Below the pieces are notes generated by a model that saw only the letters and a list, made by a program, of their open reading frames with translations, was not told the DNA's origin and made no database searches. A DNA stretch of 64,000 nt from UBA1952 sp965246785 (GTDB lineage Bacteria; Bacteroidota; Bacteroidia; Chitinophagales; Chitinophagaceae): positions 62,001 to 126,000 of the forward strand of contig CBDFFM010000004.1 in NCBI GenBank assembly GCA_965246785.1, in the 5' to 3' direction. The position numbers were made by a program, and so were the translations under genes. Numbering within the stretch: the stretch's first letter is position 1; the number at the start of each line of letters is the position of its first letter. Positions 57,320 to 64,000 of this stretch are shown here, piece after piece.

Positions 57320-58617
57320 AAGCCGCGGAATCTTAGGGTGAGCAAAGAAGGAGTCGGCGTGAAGCCAGAGCCTCCGGCGGATGGCAGGCCAAACATATCC
57401 GGCGGCATAATCATCAGATTTTCCTGACGGCGCATCATCAGGCTCTGCGGGTTGAGGAATGGCGTGCGCGCCATTTGCCCGACGAGCCGCTGGTGATTGG
57501 GCATCTCAGTGGCAATCTCCGCCCGACGGTCTGCAACGCTTATCCGTGCGTTGAACCCGTCCGGCCCGAGGTGATTGGAGCGAAAAGTTTGTGTATCGGC
57601 ATCCGGCGCGACAAGGCGGGGGCCGTCGTGCAGCATGGCGTAGTAGTTTTCCACGATGAATGCCTGCTGCTCCGGAGCGTATTCAAAGAAAGAGTTGTTA
57701 GCATTTATACGGTAATCGTAAGCGAAGTTGCGATTGCCGCGTGTAGCGCCGGCGCTCAGTTGCTGGAGCAGCGAGGTGGTGATGTAGCCCGCCCCGTTGT
57801 GCTGGAATTGCCAGACATGGGTCATCTCATGCACGAGCAGCTGTTTGTCCTCCTCATTCAGTGCAATTGAAAAATTGCGCGGCAGTCGGATGTTGTTGCC
57901 GGCGGTGGTGCGCGCGGCGATGTCGCCGATGATGATGCGCACACGGCTGTAGTCCACGCTGGCGCCAAAGACGCTTTCTGCCAACTCGCGCTCCGATGCA
58001 AATAATGCCCTGCCGGCAATACCGGCCTGTATGTCACTTATGCCTACTAAGGCCTCGTCTATGAGGGGAGAATTGATGGAAAACCCGCCGCGCGGCGCTG
58101 TTCCGTCTCCGTCTTTTTGTACGATTTGTCCGCCTTCGCCCTGCTGCACGGTGTGTGTCAGCTCATGGGCTAAAAGGCGCTGTCCGGCGTCGCTGTCCGG
58201 CGCATATCGGCCATGTGCGAAAAAAATGTCTTTGCCTACGGTAAAGGCATTCGCACCTAAATCACCTGAAAGGTGGTCAGCTTCGGCGTTGTCATGAATC
58301 CTTACATCGCCGAAGGGATTTCCAAAGCGGCTTTCCATGAACGACCGTGTGGTACCCGGAAGCGGATTGCCGCCGCCTTTACTGCTTTCAATGCGCGATG
58401 CGGTGTCTGATGCCACAGCGTCCCCGCCAGCTGAGGCATCCTGCTTTGGCGTAAAAGGCAGCGCTGCCTTGCGCTGCGCCAGCTCCTCGTCGCAATCCGT
58501 GCATTTGCGCTGTATAAATACGGGCTGCGAAGCGCGGGCTACTGTCCGCCTGCCAGAACTGTGGGCGGCGGCAGATGAGGCTGCGCTGCGCCTTATGCAA
58601 TTGGCTTTTGAATACAT
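57316..58617 (-). CDS. DUF4157 (eCIS core) protein with second HExxH domain
   Basis: This 433-residue protein has a CTDCDEE zinc-like pair (about 39-45) and a DUF4157 core with HELTH at 151-155, like its neighbour. A separate C-terminal domain carries another metallopeptidase motif, HEMTH at 263-267 within LLVHEMTHVWQFQHNGAGYI, followed by FFEYAPEQQAFIVENYYAML. This is a plausible Glu-zincin layout, with the third ligand in the EQQAF helix. Two putative protease sites in one chain are unusual. It is located between the AAA+ ATPase gene (23 bp upstream) and the second DUF4157 gene. Confidence 0.8.
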   Translation of the reverse strand: MYSKANCIRRSAASSAAAHSSGRRTVARASQPVFIQRKCTDCDEELAQRKAALPFTPKQDASAGGDAVASDTASRIESSKGGGNPLPGTTRSFMESRFGNPFGDVRIHDNAEADHLSGDLGANAFTVGKDIFFAHGRYAPDSDAGQRLLAHELTHTVQQGEGGQIVQKDGDGTAPRGGFSINSPLIDEALVGISDIQAGIAGRALFASERELAESVFGASVDYSRVRIIIGDIAARTTAGNNIRLPRNFSIALNEEDKQLLVHEMTHVWQFQHNGAGYITTSLLQQLSAGATRGNRNFAYDYRINANNSFFEYAPEQQAFIVENYYAMLHDGPRLVAPDADTQTFRSNHLGPDGFNARISVADRRAEIATEMPNHQRLVGQMARTPFLNPQSLMMRRQENLMIMPPDMFGLPSAGGSGFTPTPSLLTLRFRGL

Positions 58618-58640
58618 AACCCTGTTTTTAGCGTGAAGCG

Positions 58641-60041
58641 TTACACCGACTTTCCGTCTTTTCTGAATTCCTTCTTGATGCCATTCAGCAAATCGTCTTT
58701 CGTTATCTCCCGCCCGCCCCGGCTGAGGGCCGCCAGCGATGCCGTCTGCACTACATTCATAATCGCGCCGCCGGATAGCTCGTATTGTTTGGCGATTTGC
58801 GCCAGCACATCATCGTCCGGAGGCGTGGAGGCGCTGCTGAATGCGCCTTTCCACAGGCGCAGCCGCTCGCGTGATTGCGGCTTTCCGAAGTGAATGATGG
58901 CTTGCAGCCGGCGGGTGAAGGCTTCGTCCACATTGCTGCGCATATTGGAAGCGAGGACGACGAGGCCGGGATAATCTTCCAGCCGCTGCAGCAGGTAGGC
59001 GATTTCCTGGTTAGCGTACTTGTCGTGCGCATCGGAGATGGAGGTGCGCTTGCCGAAGAGCGCGTCAGCTTCGTCAAAAAATAGAATCCAATTCTTGTGC
59101 TCTGCTTTCTTGAACACCTTCTCCAGATTCTTCTCTGTCTCGCCGATGTATTTGGAGATGACCATGGAGAGGTCAATGCGATATACGTCTAAGCCATACT
59201 GCTTCCCAAGCAGCGCAGCCGTCAGCGACTTTCCTGTTCCCGGCGGGCCGTGAAAGAGGGCTTTGAAGCCCGGCTTAAGCTTGCGGTGCATGCCCCAGTC
59301 TTCAAAAAGCGTACGGCCATACTGCAGAAAATCGCGCAGTTCGTCCAGGCCCTTTCCCGTGTCTTCGTCCACCACCAGCTCGCTCCATTCAAGGCTTGTG
59401 GTCATCCGCTTCGCTGGAAATTCGGTGCTGAATCTCGGCTTGCGCAACTGCCCGGTGGTGAGCATGTCAATATACTCATCGTTCAGGGAAAGGGCATTGC
59501 TGAAGAACGGCTCGTCGCTGCCGCCGGACTGTATTTTTACTATCTGGTGCGTCGTGAATACGTGGTCTGGCTCAAAAAGCCGGTAAAGGCGGAATCGATG
59601 CGCAAGGTCATTGCCGGCAAGTAGAAAGAGCGCCGTTTCAATAGTTGGGATGAAGCCACCATGCCTGGCCCCCCTGATGCCGCCGAACTCGGTGTAGCCG
59701 CGTCCGGTCAATTTATTGGTCGTGAAAAACACATCCAACAAATGCGGCTGTACATCCGGAATGAGGGCGAGCATCAGCAGCAGGCGCTCGTCCGTGCTGA
59801 GTCCGTAATGCGCAACCAGCTCCGCGTAGAGCGAGCTATCGTTGCTGAGGTCGGGTGGCGCAACAGGCGCGGGAAAATGCGGCAGCATTGCGGGGCCTTC
59901 GACGCCGTCCGGCATTTCTAGCGCGGGCGTCTGGAAATATCGGAAAAGCCGCTCGTTGGCTACCGAAGCAAACCAGCCGATTTCCTTCGCGAGGCTTTCG
60001 GCATTTCTGCTGCCCATATCGCCGTTTCCGTTGCTTACCAT
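58641..60041 (-). CDS. AAA+ ATPase of the contractile injection system (Afp15-like)
   Basis: This 466-residue ATPase has an N-terminal region of about 190 residues with no named domain and a C-terminal AAA module. Walker A is GPPGTGKS at 265-272, Walker B FFDEAD at 321-326, sensor 1 ASNMRSN, and an arginine pair FTRRLQ for the finger. Such ATPases occur in most eCIS loci (Afp15, Pvc15) and help assemble or load the particle. It starts seven bases before the end of the tape-measure gene. The cytoplasmic character fits the role. Confidence 0.88.
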   Translation of the reverse strand: MVSNGNGDMGSRNAESLAKEIGWFASVANERLFRYFQTPALEMPDGVEGPAMLPHFPAPVAPPDLSNDSSLYAELVAHYGLSTDERLLLMLALIPDVQPHLLDVFFTTNKLTGRGYTEFGGIRGARHGGFIPTIETALFLLAGNDLAHRFRLYRLFEPDHVFTTHQIVKIQSGGSDEPFFSNALSLNDEYIDMLTTGQLRKPRFSTEFPAKRMTTSLEWSELVVDEDTGKGLDELRDFLQYGRTLFEDWGMHRKLKPGFKALFHGPPGTGKSLTAALLGKQYGLDVYRIDLSMVISKYIGETEKNLEKVFKKAEHKNWILFFDEADALFGKRTSISDAHDKYANQEIAYLLQRLEDYPGLVVLASNMRSNVDEAFTRRLQAIIHFGKPQSRERLRLWKGAFSSASTPPDDDVLAQIAKQYELSGGAIMNVVQTASLAALSRGGREITKDDLLNGIKKEFRKDGKSV

Positions 60042-61450
60042 AAAACTTCAATGAGGTATTCGTTCCACGGCAGTTTGATGATGCCGTATGACCAGGGTAT
60101 TGCTTCCAGCAAGACGTCTTCTGTCTTACGCTCTGTCTGTAGCTGCCATCCTTTGTCCGTTTTAAAAAGCAGACCGTCGCGCTTCAGAAAGGTTTCCTGT
60201 AGCCCGCGCGGGGATGTTTTTTTCAGCGCCGCCCAATGCTGAATGACGGCGGCAAGCAGCGCATCGCATTCTCCCAGCTCCGCATCGCTAAGTGTGATTC
60301 GCCGTTCAATAGGATAATCCGGCGTAAGTCCGCACATGAGCTTTTCCAGAATCAGATTCCACTCGCCCTGCTCCTGCTCGCCTGTAGCCAGAAAATGCAG
60401 CAGATGAATGGCGCGCTGCCTGGACGGCTCGTCTTTCCAATCGCCTTCGGCAAACAGCCCTAACTCTGTGTAGAAAGGCTTGAGAAAGGGATGCAGTAGC
60501 ACCAGACCGGCAGTATGGGAGAGCAGCTTCTCATCTATTTCGGCGCTCGGCTCTTCAGTGTCCTCTTGCGGAATGGCTGGAATTTCATGAAGAGACAAGA
60601 CTGTGATGGCCTCTTCGCTGGTTAGGGGAACGCTCTTCGCTTCAGAATCATCAGACAGAATCTGCGGCCGCTTAATCATATCATCGCTGCCTCCCCCCGG
60701 CAAATTACCAGGAACATGATTGATACGAATCATTAACGCCGCAAACAAGCCCTCAGTCGTTTGCTCCTTCAGCAAAATCCGTTGTGCTTCTTGCAAGATA
60801 GTTTCGCTGATTGCCGCTTCTACCTCATCGCCGCCCCAAGGAACCCGCTCTATGTTGTCGCCCATATACCATGTCGCCCATACGGCGCTTAAATTTTGCC
60901 GCGCCAGCATCAACTCCGGCATGATAGCGATAAGCGCGTTGCCTACTTCTAATGAAAACTGACTCCTGATGCGCTCCCAGACCTTATAGTCCTGAACGCG
61001 GTAGTACAGAAAACGCTTCAAGCGTTCAGGGGACTTTTCAATGGCGACTGCAGCTACATCATAAACCTGCTTTATCAGCAAGAGGGCCCAACGCGGCAAG
61101 AAGCCATAACGGAGATAATAAAGCAGCGCGTCAATTTCCTGTGTCGGCTCGTATTGCTTATCCCCTGCCGCCACATGCTGCTTTCTTAATTCGTCTTCCA
61201 GTGCAGCGCCGAATCTTAAAGCCAGTTCTTCGGTCAGCCCGTTCAGAGTTACAGCATCCAACCGGATTTCCAGCTTCGGGATGCGGATGAAATGGCCTTC
61301 GCTGACGTGCCGGTCACACACAGCCTGCATTACATCCATTAGCTGAGCCGTACCGGTGGAAGACAGCATATGCCGCAATTCAAAAGCCTGCCCCTCGTCG
61401 GGGCAGGAAACCTTGTATTGAAGGCGGCTTATGTGGTGCATGCTGCTCAT
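60035..61450 (-). CDS. Contractile injection system tape measure protein
   Basis: This 471-residue protein matches the CIS_TMP family. The N-terminal signature runs from HHISRLQYKVSCPD through FIRIPKLEIRLDAVTLNGLTEELALRF. A variable middle and a conserved C-terminal domain follow, with AGLVLLHPFLKPFYTELGLF, AIHLLHFLATGEQ, WAALKKTSPRGLQETFLKR and ending PWNEYLIEVLW. Its length is expected to set tube length. 471 residues is short, suggesting a compact particle, though this family's length relation is uncertain. It sits 15 bp after the baseplate gene stop. Confidence 0.85.
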   Translation of the reverse strand: MSSMHHISRLQYKVSCPDEGQAFELRHMLSSTGTAQLMDVMQAVCDRHVSEGHFIRIPKLEIRLDAVTLNGLTEELALRFGAALEDELRKQHVAAGDKQYEPTQEIDALLYYLRYGFLPRWALLLIKQVYDVAAVAIEKSPERLKRFLYYRVQDYKVWERIRSQFSLEVGNALIAIMPELMLARQNLSAVWATWYMGDNIERVPWGGDEVEAAISETILQEAQRILLKEQTTEGLFAALMIRINHVPGNLPGGGSDDMIKRPQILSDDSEAKSVPLTSEEAITVLSLHEIPAIPQEDTEEPSAEIDEKLLSHTAGLVLLHPFLKPFYTELGLFAEGDWKDEPSRQRAIHLLHFLATGEQEQGEWNLILEKLMCGLTPDYPIERRITLSDAELGECDALLAAVIQHWAALKKTSPRGLQETFLKRDGLLFKTDKGWQLQTERKTEDVLLEAIPWSYGIIKLPWNEYLIEVLW

Positions 61451-61465
61451 GGCTCATCGTTCTGC

Positions 61466-64000
61466 TCAGCCTTTTATCCCCTTTTCGTCTTTCAGCGGCG
61501 TATCAATCTTGTCTGGTTGTTCTTCTTTTTGCGGCACGCGCTTCCCCTCCGCAGGGGTATCGCAGTCGTCATCGCAATGGCCGCAGGGTTTGATGGTGTT
61601 GAGCACGTTCACCAGGGGATTAACCACGGCATAATCCGGCGCTTCGGTCTGCGCCATTTCCGCCAGCCAATTCCCGTAGGCATCCTCAAAACGCTTCATT
61701 TCCGCCACGCCCACCCACACTACGTTCACATGCACGTGCGCGGGCGATTCGGTCATAATGGTTTTCTCTACGAAGTGCCGGAAGGTCGGGTTACGGAACC
61801 GCTTCGGCCAGCAGGGCAGGACGGCGGTGGCGCGGAAAGAGTATGGATCTTCATTGTGGTCGCAAGGGTCGGCGTCGCAGTAGAGGTCAAGCTCAAAGCC
61901 GAAGTATTGCACAAGCGCAGCGATTTCTTTTTCTATATCGTCCGGCACCGTCTTGTTCTCCTCGCGCTGCTTCTTCGTCAGCTTGTTGAAGATGAAAGGG
62001 CTTTGCGCCAGCACCTCGCCGCCTTTACCGTGAATGATGAAGCTCCACTTTACCTTCGTCAGGTCGTCTTCCTCGGCATTGCGTACCAGCTCGTAGTTAG
62101 CACGCTCAGAGCCGAACTCCTGCAGGTCGCGCACGCGCTTTGTCAGCGCCTCGTACTTGCCGAATTTCAGCGGCGTCGGCTCCTTTGCATCATCCGTTTC
62201 GGGAAATGCCTCGGCGAAAAGCACAGAGCGATTTGCACCGCCCTTGCTCAGGGCTTTCATGCGCATATACTCTAAAACCCACGGTAAATTGTCGTAGCAT
62301 TTCTTCGCCGGCGTACGGGAGAGGCGCTTGCGGTAGGGCGGAACGTCTGTGCCTTCGTCCAGACCTTTATTCAGGTCGCAATCGTCTAAGCAAATGTTGA
62401 GCAGGCTTACATCAACCGGCGCACCGTCTTCATCCAGCACCATATCCATCTTCGGGCGCAGCAGGAGATGCTCTACGAGGTGCAGGCCTTCGTTGTCGTC
62501 CATCTCTTTAATAACTTCCTGCAGGCGGTGAAATGTGCGGTCGCGGTCGGTGCGGTTTGTGTATTTCTCGCTGCTTGCAAGCGTGACGGCGTTGACCGGG
62601 TCGGTACCGTCTATTAGCTCATACCAGAAGTTGCCTACGATGCCCGCGGTCTTCCGGCTTAACGGCTTGCGCTCGTCGTGGAAGACGAAGTATTTGCGCT
62701 CGCCGGCGTGTTCCAGTATATCCGTCAGCAAATCTTCGGTGCAACATCCGTCTTTGGCGCGGACGCTGATGAGGAGATTGTAGGTCTTGTCTTTTGGGTC
62801 GGTCAGGCGGATGATGTTGTACTGCTTGTCGCCCTCTTTCTTGTCAACACGGCTTTTCTCCAAAGGAGGCGCTTGCCAAGGCTCTATAAAAATATTTTCC
62901 TGAGAAAGGCTGCGGCGCTCCGCCTTGCTGAAGCCAAGCAACCGACATATGCGGCGCTCTGTGCCGCTTACGTTAGGCGTTTCCCAGGTTTGTAGCTGCG
63001 TATAGTTGTAGCCCTGCGCACGGTCGGTGGAGATTTGGAAGTATTCGCCGCCTTTCAGCACGCGGATTTTATCGCTCAAAACTTTCTCGCCTGCCTTGTA
63101 AGGAAATAGTCCCTTCATCAAGCCCTCATACTCGCTCATGTCCTCCCCGAAGCGGGCCAGCACGTGGTCTAAGAATTTGCCCCGGCGCGTGGCGAACATT
63201 TCCGGCGTCTCCAACAGATTTTCAAGCACTTCAGTGAAGTCGGCAAATACTTTGTCTTCTTCGGTTTTCGCGTGGTGCTTGCCATAGTCCTTCGCGCCGT
63301 GATTGGCGTGGGCATGGTCGGCGAGCAATTCCTTAATACCGTCCAGCTTTTTGAGCACGCGGCTGTGCTGTGTGGTCTTGACACTGTCGTCAAAGGTGAA
63401 AAGGCTACCGAGGTTGTCCAACTGCACGAGGTAGTCGGAAAGGATTTGCTCAAAGAAAAGCATGTAGCCTTTTAGCTGCATCGCCTGCGCCTTGCGCTGC
63501 GGACTTGCGCCTTCCGGCAGGCCTGCACGCTCGCTCACGCCGTAGCATTCAGGCAGTGAGTAGGTAACCGGGTAATAATCCTGCAGGTCTTTATGCTGGC
63601 CTTCCGGTACCGGAAAATCAAGCGGTATTCCTTTCAGCCGGTACTTGCGCTCCAGCGTCTTCAGGTCGGAGAACTGCTTCAGCATCCTGTCTGGCCGACG
63701 GTCGGTAGCGGGATTGATATTGTAGGTGATAAATTCTGCTTCCTTGCAGAACATCACCGATGACAGCGACGGTTGAATGCGGGCAATGCGCCGCTCTTCG
63801 GTCAGATATTCTATCCATTCATTGAAATACTCCTTGGAGTCGTCTGTCTTGTCGTCAAAGCCTTTGAACGGCAGGCGCAGGTAAAGGATAGCCTTCACGC
63901 CGGGGATGTCCGCCACTTCGCTCATGATGTCGGACATGCGGATGTCGCGAAAAAGGTCGGTAGCCTCTATGTCTTCAGTGAGGATAAAGCCGTTGCGTAG
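61466..64000 (-). CDS. eCIS baseplate-like protein (Afp12/Pvc12-like), partial at window edge
   Basis: The reading frame is open to position 64000, so the gene is truncated at its 5' end by the window; about 844 residues are visible. A conserved stretch, typical of large eCIS baseplate subunits, reads IPLDFPVPEGQHKDLQDYYP, LPECYGVSERAGLPEGASPQ and RKAQAMQLKGYMLFFEQILS. The remainder includes many charged and basic segments with a C-terminal pair of cysteines in CGHCDDDCDTP. The first ATG in view, at 63937, is internal. The exact baseplate position (Afp11 or Afp12 equivalent) is not certain. Confidence 0.7.
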   Translation of the reverse strand, partial: LRNGFILTEDIEATDLFRDIRMSDIMSEVADIPGVKAILYLRLPFKGFDDKTDDSKEYFNEWIEYLTEERRIARIQPSLSSVMFCKEAEFITYNINPATDRRPDRMLKQFSDLKTLERKYRLKGIPLDFPVPEGQHKDLQDYYPVTYSLPECYGVSERAGLPEGASPQRKAQAMQLKGYMLFFEQILSDYLVQLDNLGSLFTFDDSVKTTQHSRVLKKLDGIKELLADHAHANHGAKDYGKHHAKTEEDKVFADFTEVLENLLETPEMFATRRGKFLDHVLARFGEDMSEYEGLMKGLFPYKAGEKVLSDKIRVLKGGEYFQISTDRAQGYNYTQLQTWETPNVSGTERRICRLLGFSKAERRSLSQENIFIEPWQAPPLEKSRVDKKEGDKQYNIIRLTDPKDKTYNLLISVRAKDGCCTEDLLTDILEHAGERKYFVFHDERKPLSRKTAGIVGNFWYELIDGTDPVNAVTLASSEKYTNRTDRDRTFHRLQEVIKEMDDNEGLHLVEHLLLRPKMDMVLDEDGAPVDVSLLNICLDDCDLNKGLDEGTDVPPYRKRLSRTPAKKCYDNLPWVLEYMRMKALSKGGANRSVLFAEAFPETDDAKEPTPLKFGKYEALTKRVRDLQEFGSERANYELVRNAEEDDLTKVKWSFIIHGKGGEVLAQSPFIFNKLTKKQREENKTVPDDIEKEIAALVQYFGFELDLYCDADPCDHNEDPYSFRATAVLPCWPKRFRNPTFRHFVEKTIMTESPAHVHVNVVWVGVAEMKRFEDAYGNWLAEMAQTEAPDYAVVNPLVNVLNTIKPCGHCDDDCDTPAEGKRVPQKEEQPDKIDTPLKDEKGIKG

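Noticed and set aside
55667..64000. Prophage origin of the contractile module
   Set aside because: No capsid, portal, terminase or lysis genes are visible; the gene set matches eCIS instead.
1..64000. Insertion sequences or transposase genes
   Set aside because: No transposase or integrase coding sequence could be recognised; only non-coding palindromes are present.

Overview
The window is chromosomal DNA of a Bacteroidota bacterium, most like the Chitinophagia/Cytophagia side of the phylum. The signs are: LpxC fused to FabZ, a C-terminal type IX secretion (T9SS) sorting domain, a PafA-type phosphatase, an HD protein with a Pycsar-effector (DUF5706) membrane domain, and a TAnnTTTG promoter element in front of many genes. 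The core sequence is moderately GC-rich. One stretch, about 39.7-40.86 kb, is clearly AT-rich.

Layout. 0-10 kb holds mixed housekeeping: a SET-domain protein, a DPP-IV-like peptidase, an MFS exporter, an ABC permease, a phosphoribosyltransferase, an isoaspartyl peptidase, a fused E1 alpha/beta 2-oxoacid dehydrogenase and a DUF983 protein. 10-20 kb holds a secreted DUF4402 protein, purD, two POT peptide transporters, ispD, a second E1 beta gene and a three-gene set led by a biotin carrier. 20-28 kb is a tightly packed plus-strand operon: SdiA-regulated-like lipoprotein, metallophosphoesterase/outer-membrane barrel, HD-Pycsar-effector membrane protein, membrane class III nucleotide cyclase and CrtA-like oxygenase. 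The cyclase and effector pair is a candidate cyclic-nucleotide signalling or anti-phage module. 28-34 kb carries tandem OmpA-domain paralogues and the lipid A block (ABC ATPase, lpxA, lpxC-fabZ, lpxD). 34-39 kb carries an HD hydrolase, an alpha-oxoamine synthase coupled to an epimerase/reductase, and PafA. 39-41 kb is a repeat-rich AT-rich island with one CPBP protease gene. 41-55 kb carries rpmE2, a TlpA-like thioredoxin, an MBL hydrolase, an Omp85-like protein, hemW, a PIN toxin-antitoxin pair, fabG-fabH, a large T9SS BNR-repeat protein, rlmN, a glycosyltransferase fusion and tRNA-Asn.

55.2 kb to the right edge is the 3' part of an extracellular contractile injection system (eCIS) operon on the minus strand. 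In transcription order it reads: a large baseplate-like protein (cut by the window edge), tape measure protein, AAA+ ATPase, two DUF4157 (eCIS core) metalloprotease-like proteins with different C-terminal parts, and a small unknown protein. The sheath, tube and spike genes would lie beyond position 64000. The operon ends close to tRNA-Asn.

Several intergenic regions carry dispersed palindromes with TTTGTCATYCC ends. A 21-bp tandem repeat that reverses orientation half way lies beside the DPP-IV gene.
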